Origin: Azohydromonas australica DSM 1124
GTDB lineage: Bacteria; Pseudomonadota; Gammaproteobacteria; Burkholderiales; Burkholderiaceae_C
Direction of reading: 5' to 3'
Length of the DNA stretch: 64,000 bases
Assembly: GCF_000430725.1 (NCBI RefSeq)
Contig: NZ_KE387209.1
Location: 2,415-66,414, forward strand
Part shown: piece by piece, positions 23,793 to 33,644 of the stretch
How the letters are laid out: every line of letters begins with the position of its first letter
How positions within the stretch are numbered: position 1 is the first letter of the stretch
Program-made: the position numbers and the translations under genes
The notes under the pieces: generated by a model
What the model was told of the DNA's origin: nothing
Database searches by the model: none
What the model saw: the letters and a program-made list of their open reading frames with translations, nothing else

Positions 23793-24548
23793 ATGGCCCC
23801 GCAGTCTCCGCACGCCACCCTGCCAGGCTCGACGCCCGATAGCGCCAGCGGGCAGGGCACCGGCGCGGTGGGCTCGAACGTCGAGCAACCCGCGCTGGCG
23901 CCGCTGGTCCTTTCCGCCAAGAGCATCGTCTGGGGGGATCCGTCGCCGCAGGCGGTGGAGCCCTTCGCCGACTCGCCTGAGGACCGTGCGCTGCGCAGGA
24001 CGACACTGCAGCGGCACAGCCACCGGTGCATGTTCTGCGGTCTGGAGTCGCTTGCCAACGAGGTCCACAACCGCAACGACAACCACCGCGACGTGCGCGC
24101 CGAGAACCTGGCCGTGGCTGACGCGATCTGCCACCGCTGGGCGCACCTCGGACAGCTGCGCAAGGGCGAAGGCCTCATCGTCTACCTGCCGGGGCTGACT
24201 GCTCGCGACGTCAGCCACCTGCTGCGCACGATCCTCGTGGCGATGCAGTGCGACGACGAAGCCGCGCGCAAGGATGCCAAGCGGCTGCTCAACTGGCTGG
24301 CGTCGCACCACGAGTACGTCGAGCAGTCATGGGGAACCAGCGAGCCCAGCGCGTTCGCCGCGGCCATCGCCCGTACCGCGCATGAGGACCGGATGCGCCG
24401 CTGCATCGCGTTCGAGAACCTGGCCCTGGTGATCAACCCGCAGATCGTCGAGGAGGCCACACGCCAGTGGCGTGACGAGCTCACCGCCCGTTGGCCCGTG
24501 GCGGCTTGGCCCACGGCCGCTCACGACGTGCTGCACGCCCCGACCTGA
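23793..24548 (+). CDS. dotN: Type IV coupling complex adaptor DotN/IcmJ (TraT of IncI)
   Basis: The protein has 251 residues. The family's zinc site is visible near residue 79 (LQRHSHRCMFCGLES), with a second cluster NRNDNHRDVRAENLAVADAI and the closing CHRWAH. In Legionella, DotN binds zinc and joins the DotL/DotM coupling complex in the cytoplasm, where substrates are received. The first ~40 residues are low complexity. It lies 13 bp before dotO, the usual icmJ-icmB order. Confidence 0.85.
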   Translation: MAPQSPHATLPGSTPDSASGQGTGAVGSNVEQPALAPLVLSAKSIVWGDPSPQAVEPFADSPEDRALRRTTLQRHSHRCMFCGLESLANEVHNRNDNHRDVRAENLAVADAICHRWAHLGQLRKGEGLIVYLPGLTARDVSHLLRTILVAMQCDDEAARKDAKRLLNWLASHHEYVEQSWGTSEPSAFAAAIARTAHEDRMRRCIAFENLALVINPQIVEEATRQWRDELTARWPVAAWPTAAHDVLHAPT

Positions 24549-24561
24549 AAGAGGTGCCTTC

Positions 24562-27500
24562 ATGCCCGGGATCCTGGAGAAGGGTGCTGCTGCCGTCGAG
24601 TCCCTGCTGGCCCACGTGGGCCGCTACCTCATCGGCCGCGACATGGCCTCGTACTGCGAGCTCGTCACGGCCCTGCCGCTGAGCGACGACGACCTCCGCC
24701 GGATGCCCGGCCTGCAGGACCCCTACGTGCTGGTCACGGATGCCAATGCGCTGGTCACCGTGTTCGACCTGCAGGGCAGCTACCAGCTCACCTCCGCGCA
24801 GGACTTCGCCGCCATCGTCGACAACCTGCGCGTGAAGATGAACGGCTACATGGCCCGCCCCGGCCACTCGCTGTCCATCGGGTTCGAGCGCGACCCCGAG
24901 CGAGCGCACGACGAACTCATGCGGCTGGCCGAGCCGCTCATCAAGACGGCCCGGCGCATCGGATTGCACAGCGAGGACATCATCCTCGACCGCGTGCGCC
25001 GCAATGCCCCGCTGGTGGCCTACGAGCAGAACCTCATGGTGCTCTACACGCACATGAACGTGATGAGCGACGACGAGGCCAAGCGCGAGCTCAAGGAGCG
25101 TGTGGAACGGGCGCTGCAGCATCAGCTGCCCTACCTGGACTTCGGGCAGAACCCGGCCGCCGTGCTGCTGGCCATGAAGTACCGCCACGACACGATGGTG
25201 GCCCGCGTGAAGCAGGACTTCGAGCAGTGCGGCCAGGCCGGTACCGCGGGCATCATGCTCAAGCCCATCGGGGCGCACGAGGCCATCAAGCGGCTGCGCA
25301 TCATGGTCAATCGCGAGCGCACATCGCAGAAGTTCCGCCCGGTGCTGCCGGGCGACCGGTTTTTCCCGCACGGGCGCGAGGATGCGCGCGACTTCTCCGA
25401 CCTCTCGGCTCCGCTCATCGGCTACCAGATCTCCACCACGTCCGTGGACATCGAGGGCGAGCTCATCCGCAGCGAGGACCTGTGGCACGCCAACCTCTCG
25501 CTGGAGCTTGGGCCACAGGAGCCGCAACCTTTTGGCGAGCTGTTCCGCAACGTCGACCGACGCATGCCCTGGCGGATGCGTTTGGACCTTTGCCCGGGCG
25601 GGCTCAACGAGATGCGCGGCCGCCAGATGATGCTCGCCTTCGCGGGCATGTTCCCCTCCAACAAGATGATCAAGCAGTCGTTCCAGGATCTGCTCGAGCG
25701 CAGCCGGCACGACGCGATCCTCTCGATGAAGGTCACCGCATCGACCTGGGGTCACAGCGAGCACGAAGCCAAGCAGCGCGCCGCCTCCCTGGAAAAGGCG
25801 CTCCAGGCCTGGGGCACCTGCCAGGTCACGGACGTGCACGGCGACCCCATGGCGGCGTGGGCCTCCACCATTCCCGCCTTCACCACCCGCAACATCGCCA
25901 ACCGCTGGGTGCCGCCGCTGGACGACGCGCTGCTCATGGCGCCGCTGCAGCGCCCGGCCACCCCCTGGAGCGAAAACGGCACGGTGGTCATGCGCACCCC
26001 GGACGGCAAGATCTTCCCGATCCAGCCGGGCAGCCGGCTGCAGGACACCTGGATCGAGCTCGGCGCGGCACCGCCCGGCTCGGGCAAGACGACGCTGATG
26101 AACTCGATCAACAACGCCTTGCTGCACAACCCGGGCAGTGCGCGGCTGCCCCTGATGACGATGGTGGAGGTCAAGCCCGGCTCTGCGGGCCTCATCCAGC
26201 TCATCCAGGATTCGCTGCCGCAGCACCGCCGCCATGAGGCCATCTACCTGCGCCTGCGCAATGACCCGGAGTACGCAGTGAACATCTGGGACACGCAGCT
26301 CGGCGCACGCCGGCCCACGGCACGCGAATTCGACTTCCAGACCGACTTCATGACCGCGCTGTGCTCGGACGCCAAGTCCCGCAGCGCCCCCGGCGACTGT
26401 GCCCGCGTCAACGAGATGCTGCTCAACGTCGTGTACGGGGAGCTGGCACAGGTCAAGGCCAACACGTACGAGATGGGCGTGGAGCGCGTGGTCGACGAAG
26501 CGCTGAGCTCCAGCGGCCTTCGCGCCAGCCACGACGCCGAGGACTGGTGGCTGCATGCCACCTGGTACGAGGTCACGGACATGCTCTTTGCCCACGGGCT
26601 CCATCGGGAGGCGGCGCTGGCCCAGCGTCACGCCTCGCCCGTGCTCACGGACTTCATCGCGGCGCTCCAGCACGAGAGCGTCGTCGGCCTCTACGGCACG
26701 GCCATGGTGGGGCAGGAGCGGCTGCTCGACTACATGGCCCGCTGCTTCCACTCGGCCAGTTCCAGCTACCGGCTGTTCGCTGGACGCACCCGATTCGAGA
26801 TCAGCAGCGAGACGCGTGTCGTGGGCATGGACCTCAACGAGGTGATCGGCGGCAAGTCGGATGAGGGCATGCTGCGCACCGGCATCATGTACATGTTCGC
26901 CCGGTACCTGGCGGCGCGGAACTACTTCCTGCGCGAGGATCTGCTGCTGCCGATCGTGCCGCCGCTCTACCGCGAGTACCACCGCCAGCGCGTCGCGGAC
27001 ATCCGTGACGAGAAGAAGCACATCAGCTACGACGAGTTCCACAACACCGGAGGCCTGGCGGCGTTCACGTCGACGATCATCAAGGACGGCCGGGAAGGGC
27101 GTGAATGGGGCATCCGCATTGCGGCGTTTTCCCAGTTCCTGGCGGACTTCCCGGACGACCTGCTGGGGGCGGCCACGTGCGTCTACGTCATGCGTGGCGG
27201 CAGCCCCGGCGACGAGCGGGTGCTGCGCGAGAAATTCGACGTGAGCGAGGAGGCCATCCGCCGGCTGCAGCGCGATGCCGTGGGTCCGAACGCCGAGGAG
27301 GGCGGCAATTTCCTGGCGCTGTTCAAGACCAAGCGCGGCTTTGTCGTGCAGATGCTCACCAACACCGTGGGTGCCGTGGAGGCCTGGGCCTTCTCCACGA
27401 CTTCGGAAGATGTCTCGCTGCGCACGCGGCTGTACGAGGCACTGGGCACCTACGCGGCACGAAAGCTCCTGGCCCACCACTTCCCCTTGGGCACCGCCAC

Positions 27501-27630
27501 CGAGACCATCGAGCGCATGCGTGCGGACGCCCCCGAGGGGGCACAGGGCTCCGTGGTGGCGCAGCTGGCCAGTCGCCTGCTGCACGAGCACGCCAGCCAA
27601 CAGCGAAACCAGCAAGGGGGGCTGCAATGA
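24562..27630 (+). CDS. dotO: Type IVB secretion ATPase DotO/IcmB (TraU of IncI)
   Basis: The protein has 1022 residues from the ATG at 24562, after AAAGAGGTG. An in-frame extension reaching back into dotN was rejected. Walker A is PPGSGKTTLMNS (~residue 505) and a Walker B-like SYDEFHNTGG lies near residue 825. Flanking conserved stretches include DPYVLVTDANALVTVFDLQG and FQTDFMTALCSDAKS. It is a VirB4-class ATPase that powers assembly and transfer at the cytoplasmic side of the inner membrane. The length is typical. Its stop overlaps the next start as ATGA. Confidence 0.92.
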   Translation: MPGILEKGAAAVESLLAHVGRYLIGRDMASYCELVTALPLSDDDLRRMPGLQDPYVLVTDANALVTVFDLQGSYQLTSAQDFAAIVDNLRVKMNGYMARPGHSLSIGFERDPERAHDELMRLAEPLIKTARRIGLHSEDIILDRVRRNAPLVAYEQNLMVLYTHMNVMSDDEAKRELKERVERALQHQLPYLDFGQNPAAVLLAMKYRHDTMVARVKQDFEQCGQAGTAGIMLKPIGAHEAIKRLRIMVNRERTSQKFRPVLPGDRFFPHGREDARDFSDLSAPLIGYQISTTSVDIEGELIRSEDLWHANLSLELGPQEPQPFGELFRNVDRRMPWRMRLDLCPGGLNEMRGRQMMLAFAGMFPSNKMIKQSFQDLLERSRHDAILSMKVTASTWGHSEHEAKQRAASLEKALQAWGTCQVTDVHGDPMAAWASTIPAFTTRNIANRWVPPLDDALLMAPLQRPATPWSENGTVVMRTPDGKIFPIQPGSRLQDTWIELGAAPPGSGKTTLMNSINNALLHNPGSARLPLMTMVEVKPGSAGLIQLIQDSLPQHRRHEAIYLRLRNDPEYAVNIWDTQLGARRPTAREFDFQTDFMTALCSDAKSRSAPGDCARVNEMLLNVVYGELAQVKANTYEMGVERVVDEALSSSGLRASHDAEDWWLHATWYEVTDMLFAHGLHREAALAQRHASPVLTDFIAALQHESVVGLYGTAMVGQERLLDYMARCFHSASSSYRLFAGRTRFEISSETRVVGMDLNEVIGGKSDEGMLRTGIMYMFARYLAARNYFLREDLLLPIVPPLYREYHRQRVADIRDEKKHISYDEFHNTGGLAAFTSTIIKDGREGREWGIRIAAFSQFLADFPDDLLGAATCVYVMRGGSPGDERVLREKFDVSEEAIRRLQRDAVGPNAEEGGNFLALFKTKRGFVVQMLTNTVGAVEAWAFSTTSEDVSLRTRLYEALGTYAARKLLAHHFPLGTATETIERMRADAPEGAQGSVVAQLASRLLHEHASQQRNQQGGLQ

Positions 27631-28844
27631 ACCACCTGCGCTTTCCGCCCCGGCGCGCCATGGCGCTGGCCGCCTGCCTGGCGGCGTCCCAGCCCGCGTT
27701 CGCGGCATGGCCGGTCATCGATGCGGCGGTGCTTGCGGCTGTGACGGCCCTCAACACGTCCGTCAACGCGATGCACACCAACCTCTACAACCTGCTCTAC
27801 CAGATCGGCACGGCGATCAACCAGCAGACCTCGAAGGTTTCCAGCACGGTCGAAGCGGCCGCCCGGGCGCAGCGCGAGTTCGATACGGCGCAGGAGCGCA
27901 ATCGCCGCTACGAGGATGCGCGTCAGCGCTACGTGGTGGCTCCCAGCATCTGCAGCGAGTCCGCTTCGGGCGGCGCCGCACAGGTGGCGGCGACCGCCGC
28001 CGCCATGAAGGGCAGCGTGCGCTCACGCGGAGGCGTTCCCATCACCAACGTCGCGATAGCACAAGCCGTCAACAGCCCAGGGGTGCCCCAGGAAGTCGAC
28101 GCCGCGCGCGCGTCCAACGTCCACGTGCAGTTTTGCGACGCGGACGACCACGCCGCCTACGGCGGCAGCAAGGCTTGTCCGGCCGTCTCGACCAACATGC
28201 CTGGCGCCGACAAGCGCGTGGATTCGCTCTACATCGGTGCCGGGCCCAATGGGAAGGCGCCCGACCTGACGTTTTCACAACAACAGGTCGAGGCGGCGCT
28301 GATGTACGTCCAGAACGCTTATCGGCGCTCGGTCGGACCGCAACTGCGCAAGGGCGAAGCCGATACGGCCTCGGGCGCCCAGTACGTGGGCCTCGTGACG
28401 CAACTCAACGCCGTGCTCTCGGCCGCGGCCGACCCTGCAGAGCAGCAGATTGTCGACAGCACGCCAAATCCGGACACGCAGCAGTTGCTCAAGGAGGCGC
28501 TGCAGTCGCCCTCGGCCAGCGCCTATTTCACCCAGGTGGCATCGCCCCGTGCGCGAGCCACCAACGTGATGTCCGCGCGTGAGTTCGAGTCGTTCGAAGT
28601 AGGCCGCCGCTACGCCAACACGGCCTACCAATCCGACCTGCAATCCATGGGCGGCGAGAACCTCACCCGCGAGCTCATCCGCGTCAACGCCCTCAACGCC
28701 TGGCTGCTTGCCGGCCTCAAGAGCGAGATCCGCCGCAGCAACATCATCAGCGGCCAAGTGCTGGCCAGCACCGTACGCCAGGAGTACGAACCGATCCTGG
28801 CCCAGAAGTACCGGGCGGTGTCCGGGCGCATGGGGGGCCAATGA
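27627..28844 (+). CDS. traW: Conjugal transfer protein TraW-like (IncI type)
   Basis: The protein has 405 residues, starting inside the dotO stop (ATGA). A Sec signal peptide (MALAACLAASQPAFA) leads to a mostly helical secreted domain. Conserved-looking blocks include TSVNAMHTNLYNLLYQIGTA, NRRYEDARQRYVVAPSICS, and YANTAYQSDLQSMGGENLTR. Position between the DotO-type ATPase and a TraX-like gene matches traU-traW-traX of IncI plasmids. It probably acts in the periplasm. Assignment is by order and general shape, since TraW is poorly conserved. Confidence 0.7.
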   Translation: MNHLRFPPRRAMALAACLAASQPAFAAWPVIDAAVLAAVTALNTSVNAMHTNLYNLLYQIGTAINQQTSKVSSTVEAAARAQREFDTAQERNRRYEDARQRYVVAPSICSESASGGAAQVAATAAAMKGSVRSRGGVPITNVAIAQAVNSPGVPQEVDAARASNVHVQFCDADDHAAYGGSKACPAVSTNMPGADKRVDSLYIGAGPNGKAPDLTFSQQQVEAALMYVQNAYRRSVGPQLRKGEADTASGAQYVGLVTQLNAVLSAAADPAEQQIVDSTPNPDTQQLLKEALQSPSASAYFTQVASPRARATNVMSAREFESFEVGRRYANTAYQSDLQSMGGENLTRELIRVNALNAWLLAGLKSEIRRSNIISGQVLASTVRQEYEPILAQKYRAVSGRMGGQ

Positions 28845-29458
28845 TGGACGGCGACACCCGACCCAGCCGCGTGCGCGCCGTGGGCCGCGGCCTGCTGCGC
28901 GTGCTGCTGCCTTTGCATGCGATGCGCCAAACCGCGCACTTGGCCAAGCAGGAAGCCCAGCGCACGCGCGAGAACGTGGTGGTGCTGCGCAAACTCGCCA
29001 GCCAGGCACAGCGCGCCGTCACCGGCATCAAGGAGCAGCCAGCCAAAGGGCAGACTCTCCCAGCCGAACCGGAGGACGTCTCGTTCGCGCAGGCCATGGC
29101 TCAGCGTGGGCCTGACGCCATGTCCATTCCCGAGCTGCGCAGATCCTTCGTGGCCAGGAAACGCATGGCGCTGGCCATGGCGGCGGTCTTCGCGCTGGCT
29201 GCGCTGATGCAGATCGCATGGGGTTTGGTGAAACCTTCGGTGGGCGCGCTGTTCTTCGGTCTGCTATGCCTTGCAAGCAGCCAGCCGCTGTGTTTCGTGC
29301 TGGCGTTGAGCGCGCACTTCCGCATCTGGCAGCTCGACAACCGGCGCCTGTCGCGTGCAGAGAAGGGCGGGCTCGCCGATTTCAGGCGCGAAGTGCCGCG
29401 CTGGTGGTTGGCCGTGCTGGATCCGGAGTTCGGGCGTGGCCGAAAGGACAGGTCATGA
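28841..29458 (+). CDS. Conjugal transfer membrane protein TraX-like (IncI type)
   Basis: The protein has 205 residues. A basic, helical cytoplasmic N-terminus (RTRENVVVLRKLASQAQRAV) precedes two transmembrane helices (ALAMAAVFALAALMQIAWGL and FFGLLCLASSQPLCFVLAL). A C-terminal tail ends WWLAVLDPEFGRGRK. Start and stop codons overlap both neighbours (ATGA with traW, ATGA with dotA). The traW-traX-traY order of IncI plasmids supports the call. Its biochemical role is unknown. Confidence 0.65.
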   Translation: MMDGDTRPSRVRAVGRGLLRVLLPLHAMRQTAHLAKQEAQRTRENVVVLRKLASQAQRAVTGIKEQPAKGQTLPAEPEDVSFAQAMAQRGPDAMSIPELRRSFVARKRMALAMAAVFALAALMQIAWGLVKPSVGALFFGLLCLASSQPLCFVLALSAHFRIWQLDNRRLSRAEKGGLADFRREVPRWWLAVLDPEFGRGRKDRS

Positions 29459-31620
29459 GCACAAGGCAGCTTCTGAGGCGCGCGGTGTCGATCCTGGCTG
29501 GTGCGCTGATCGCGATGCCGGTGTTTGCTCAGCTGACGCTGGGCGAGATCGCTGGCGCAGCGAACCGCTCCGGCGACAAATCGCGCGAAGCACTGGTGGC
29601 GATTTTCGGCAACGTCGTCAACGACCCGTTGAGCGCCGCCGGCGGCACGGATACCGTCCTGGCCGGTATTTTCATGGTGACGAACGCGACGCTGTTGGTC
29701 ATTGGCGGATTCATCGTCTGCTACCACTTCGTGCGCAAGCTTTCGCAGACCGCGCATGACGGCACGGTATTCGACCAGCAAAAGCACATCCTCTGGGGAC
29801 CGATCCGTATTCTGTGGGGCGTCGCCTCGCTTGTTCCCACGCCAAATGGCTGGTCGCTGGCCCAACTCCTTATGCTTTGGGGTGCCTCAGTAATTGGCGT
29901 GGGCAGCGCAAATTTGGCCGTCGATCAAGCGACCGCGGCTTTTGATACTGGCAACAGCATGGTAACGCAGCCGGTTTTGCCTAGTACAGTGAAACTCGCT
30001 CAGGGTCTATTCGAAGCACATCTATGCATGCACGGGATTAACAGGGCGCTCGCTGTAGCCGCACAGAATGGCGCTCTCATACCAGGCAATGAATACATCA
30101 ATCGCCACCCAACAGCCACCGGCTTTACGCTCAGCAACAGCAGCTTTGTTTGTGGCGGCTCTACTGTAAATGAATTTATTCCGTCAGCCGACGCAACCAC
30201 TAGCTGGTTCAGCAGAAGCATCCCGCTCGAAGAAATCAGAAATGCTCATCTCCAAGCGTTGCAGATTATGCAGGCCGACTTAAACCAATCCGCAAGCGCA
30301 TTCATTGACGCAATCGCTCAAAAACAACAGAACCCTGGCACAGCAATTCCCGACGCTGAAACTGCAATTCAACTTGCGGCTGCAAACTATGAAAAATACG
30401 TCAATACTGTTGCCGCAGAAAAACAAGGCGACATTAGACGCTTGGCATCTGAGCTCAGCGCCGTACTAACCGAATCCGGCTGGTGGACGTTAGGTGCGTG
30501 GTATCAAACTTTTGCACAAGCGAATACAAAACTGTCCGATGCTGTCGGTGCTAAAGCATCAGTGTATGGTGTAGCAGCGAATGGCGATCCAGCAATGCTG
30601 AACTTATATTCAGCAGCTTTAATGGCCTACAAAGCACAACAAGCCCGATCAACTTACACGCCGCCAATCGGAACCAGCAGCACGGGCGAGTACACACGCG
30701 CCGCCGTCGCCGAAGATCCAATCAAGGTAATCGGTAGTGTCTTCGCTGCTCCTGGACAGCGTTTTGTAAACGCTCTAATCAACATTAACGCTGGCGGCGC
30801 TGGTTTAGGCCAAGTCAATCCGTTGATCAAGATGAAAAACATTGGCGATTACACAATTGCTGTCGCAGACACCGGCCTTGCCGTTCTAGCAGCGGCAAAA
30901 GGGGCAGAACTGGCGTCAAAATGGATCGATGTCGGTGGTATAGGCTCTAAAATTGCTGGCGTCATATCCAAAATAAGCTCAATCTTGCTAATGATTGTTG
31001 TCGCGCTGTTTCTTTTGGGTGGCGCACTATCAGTCTATTTGCCACTGGTCCCCACCATTATCTGGTTCGGCGCAGCTATTAATTGGCTAATTGTTGTCGG
31101 CGAAGCTGTTATTGCTGCACCTCTCTGGGCGGTTACTCACCTACGCGGAGATGGAGGTGATGGCGTAGGCAACCATAGCACCTATGGCTGGGTATTTCTA
31201 TTAAATGTTATGGTTCGGCCTTTATTAATGGTTTGCGGGTTCTTTCTTGGAGGCGCATGCCTGATTGCAGGCGGGACACTGCTCAATCAACTGTTTGGAA
31301 TAGGCATTGCCAATGTCCAATTTGATTCAATGACGGGTTTAGTAAGCGTTCTATTTTTTATGGCAGTCTACGCATCGATGGCGATGAATCTGGTCCATAC
31401 ATGCTTCAACCTGATCTTCATCGTTCCAGATCAAGTCATCGCGTGGATTGGCGGGCATGCCTCGTCGACGCTCGGACGTGAAGACAACGATCGCATGCGT
31501 CAGGCGGTGGCAGTCTTTAGTAACAAGATGGAAGACAGCTTCAATCGACTAGAACGGATCGTTCGCGGAGACAAGGGGCCTAGAACGCCACGAGCAGGCG
31601 ATGGGTTTAAGTCGTCGTAG
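29455..31620 (+). CDS. dotA: Type IVB secretion polytopic membrane protein DotA/TraY
   Basis: The protein has 721 residues. A signal peptide (LAGALIAMPVFAQ) is followed by a first helix (TNATLLVIGGFIVCYHFV) and the conserved FDQQKHILWGPIRILWGVAS block. A ~270-residue periplasmic domain comes next. A C-terminal set of helices contains SSILLMIVVALFLLGGAL, WFGAAINWLIVVGEAVIAAP and the LMVCGFFLGGACLIAGGTLL segment. This is the DotA/TraY architecture. The first ~430 bases have the high GC of the operon. From about 29,890 on, codon use becomes clearly AT-richer although the frame stays intact, which suggests recombination inside the gene. It closes the operon. Confidence 0.9.
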   Translation: MSTRQLLRRAVSILAGALIAMPVFAQLTLGEIAGAANRSGDKSREALVAIFGNVVNDPLSAAGGTDTVLAGIFMVTNATLLVIGGFIVCYHFVRKLSQTAHDGTVFDQQKHILWGPIRILWGVASLVPTPNGWSLAQLLMLWGASVIGVGSANLAVDQATAAFDTGNSMVTQPVLPSTVKLAQGLFEAHLCMHGINRALAVAAQNGALIPGNEYINRHPTATGFTLSNSSFVCGGSTVNEFIPSADATTSWFSRSIPLEEIRNAHLQALQIMQADLNQSASAFIDAIAQKQQNPGTAIPDAETAIQLAAANYEKYVNTVAAEKQGDIRRLASELSAVLTESGWWTLGAWYQTFAQANTKLSDAVGAKASVYGVAANGDPAMLNLYSAALMAYKAQQARSTYTPPIGTSSTGEYTRAAVAEDPIKVIGSVFAAPGQRFVNALININAGGAGLGQVNPLIKMKNIGDYTIAVADTGLAVLAAAKGAELASKWIDVGGIGSKIAGVISKISSILLMIVVALFLLGGALSVYLPLVPTIIWFGAAINWLIVVGEAVIAAPLWAVTHLRGDGGDGVGNHSTYGWVFLLNVMVRPLLMVCGFFLGGACLIAGGTLLNQLFGIGIANVQFDSMTGLVSVLFFMAVYASMAMNLVHTCFNLIFIVPDQVIAWIGGHASSTLGREDNDRMRQAVAVFSNKMEDSFNRLERIVRGDKGPRTPRAGDGFKSS

Positions 31621-31685
31621 TGGGACGAAGGATGTCAGCCAGTGCTACGCTACCAAGCCGTTTCGCATTGGAATGCTGACATGGA

Positions 31686-32219
31686 ATGAACAGCAAGGGG
31701 ATTAATGTGGGCAGTCTTCTATGGTTCATTCTTAGGCCATTTTATATATTTGGCCTAGTTTTTGTCGTACCGACATTTATTATTTTTTTGATGTCGGGAA
31801 TTTCCGAGGAACCTGACGTCAGTATACCAGTAATTATTTTTTCACTACTGTACTTCGTTCTTGGCTATGTTTGGTTTGGATTCATCCCAAGAAAGTTAAA
31901 TGCGCGCCTGACAGAAAGAATTCAAGCCAACAAAGGCAGGGAATTTACTCCGCTGGCACAAGCAACAGCACTCTTATACAACAGAGCGATTGCACTAGAT
32001 CCCCAACATCGCAAACTTCTTTATATCGACATGCAAAAGGGCACGGAAGAAATTTTGAACTACGAAGATATCCGCGGATGGGAATTGATCAGACATGGCA
32101 ATAAACCCGCCTCGCTCACATTAGCGACCGATTCGCCATCCCATCCCACGATTGGCCTTAACTTGCCTCAAAACCAAGTCGACAACTTCAGCGTCTGGCT
32201 TCGCACGTTAAAACAATAA
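31686..32219 (+). CDS. Two-helix membrane protein, function unknown
   Basis: The protein has 177 residues from the ATG at 31686. Two transmembrane helices occupy residues ~15-70 (IFGLVFVVPTFIIFLMSGI and IIFSLLYFVLGYVWFGFI). A soluble C-terminal domain follows (RKLLYIDMQKGTEEILNYED, then IRGWELIRHGNK). That domain resembles the short beta-rich domains of bacterial PH-like or YcxB-like membrane proteins, but I cannot name a family. Base composition is much AT-richer than the operon before it and matches the downstream part of dotA. It could be a foreign cargo gene or an entry-exclusion-type protein by position after dotA; the latter is speculation. Confidence 0.7.
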   Translation: MNSKGINVGSLLWFILRPFYIFGLVFVVPTFIIFLMSGISEEPDVSIPVIIFSLLYFVLGYVWFGFIPRKLNARLTERIQANKGREFTPLAQATALLYNRAIALDPQHRKLLYIDMQKGTEEILNYEDIRGWELIRHGNKPASLTLATDSPSHPTIGLNLPQNQVDNFSVWLRTLKQ

Positions 32220-32300
32220 GCGTTTGGCTTCAGTACATTGTGGACCAAATGAACTAAAAACTGGGATTGCATTATTAACTCAGCAACTTAAAACAGACCA

Positions 32301-33443
32301 ATGTAAAATTGAGCGATGAAACCGCATGATGCCCGCCAGGAGTCTGAGGAAGCACTGCAACTGATGCGCCGACAGGCCCATCGGCTGCGGCATGAAGAGA
32401 AACTTTCATGGACTCGCATCGCTGAATTGCTTGGCATTGGCTTGACGACGATGAAACGTTGGGTCAGCCGCTACTGCCTGGATAATCCTGAATTAGGGGG
32501 CGTGGTTTCATTCAAGCGCGGACGGCAAGTAGGCACTCATCGCACACTCGGCCTAGAAAACGAGCGGGAATTGCGTGATGTGATTTTGCAAGAACGTCCG
32601 GAGAAAATCGGAATTGCGTTGGCGATGTGGACGCAGCGAGCGGTACAGCAAGCCGTCAAAATCAAGTTTGGCGTGGACATGCCGCTGCGCACTGTTGGGG
32701 AATACTTGCGACGCTGGGGCTATACGCCGCAGCGGCCGGCACGGCGGGCAAAAGAGCAGGATCCGGTGGCCGTTGACCATTGGCTGCAGCATACGTACCC
32801 GGCAATTGCCAAGCGCGCCAAGGCCGAAGGCGCGCTGATCTTCTGGGGCGATGAGACAGCGGTACGCCAAGACACGGCCTGGGTTCGTGGCTATGCCCCG
32901 CAAGGTCAAACGCCGGAGTTGACCCATGCAACGCGCTGGACGTCGATCTCGATGATTTCTGCTATTACCAACCAAGGGTTGGTGCACTTTGAGTTGCATG
33001 AAGGAGCAATCAATACCGAGCGATTCATCTCTTTCATGGCGGCGCTGATGAGGGATAACGCTGGCCGAAAGATATTTTTGATTGTCGACAATTTGCGTGT
33101 CCATCATGCCAAGGAGGTGATGCGGTGGATTGCGCATGAAGATCGCAAGGGATTGATTGAGCTATTCCATTTGCCTTCGTATTCGCCTGAGCACAATCCG
33201 GACGAGTGGCTCAATCGCGATTTGAAGACTCATCTGCGCAGCAAGCCGTCAGCAAAGAACGGTTCAGCCCTGCGTCAAATGACGACAGATTTCATGTCAA
33301 GGCTCGAAACCATTCCAAGCTACCTCAAGAGTTACTTCACGCATCGGTATACCTCCTATGCTGCGACGTGAGGCTGCTTTTTATTGCCAGCTTAATAATC
33401 TCATGCACCAACCGCACTCCTACCCGTACCTTTGATTTTACAT
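32301..33443 (+). mobile_element. IS630-family insertion sequence
   Basis: One transposase gene is flanked by short imperfect inverted repeats. The left end begins ATGTAAAATTGAG, and the right end, read inward, is ATGTAAAATCAAA (10 of 13 matches). IS630 elements normally duplicate a TA target. I could not see a clean TA at both ends, so the exact boundaries are tentative. Confidence 0.65.
32316..33371 (+). CDS. IS630-family transposase
   Basis: The protein has 351 residues and is uninterrupted. The N-terminal half has two HTH units (LSWTRIAELLGIGLTTMKRW, and a second in GIALAMWTQRAVQQAVKIKF). The DDE catalytic core is complete: Asp in IFWGDETAV, Asp in FLIVDNLRVHH, and Glu in YSPEHNPDEWLNRDLK. 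It should be an active cut-and-paste transposase of the Tc1/mariner-like IS630 group. GC content (~52%) is below that of the conjugation genes. Confidence 0.92.
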   Translation: MKPHDARQESEEALQLMRRQAHRLRHEEKLSWTRIAELLGIGLTTMKRWVSRYCLDNPELGGVVSFKRGRQVGTHRTLGLENERELRDVILQERPEKIGIALAMWTQRAVQQAVKIKFGVDMPLRTVGEYLRRWGYTPQRPARRAKEQDPVAVDHWLQHTYPAIAKRAKAEGALIFWGDETAVRQDTAWVRGYAPQGQTPELTHATRWTSISMISAITNQGLVHFELHEGAINTERFISFMAALMRDNAGRKIFLIVDNLRVHHAKEVMRWIAHEDRKGLIELFHLPSYSPEHNPDEWLNRDLKTHLRSKPSAKNGSALRQMTTDFMSRLETIPSYLKSYFTHRYTSYAAT

Positions 33444-33644
33444 AATTATCCTTGTCGCGGATTGAAATTAAGACGCCCTGCCGAGCGCGGAGCGTGTGGC
33501 CGGCTGGTATGTGCCCAAGGCGAACGTTCGTGACCGTCCTGCGGCTGGCTGCTTTGCAGAGTCAGGAGCCGCTCGAAGTTGACGGGTCTAAGGGTGGTAA
33601 GAATCGCCAAGCTGACCGGGCGGGGATGGAAACCCCCTTCGCGG

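Noticed and set aside
24481..27708. A 1075-residue open frame on the minus strand
   Set aside because: It is the mirror of dotO and its neighbours. The plus strand carries clear Walker motifs and operon overlaps, while the minus frame has no recognisable protein and arises from high GC.
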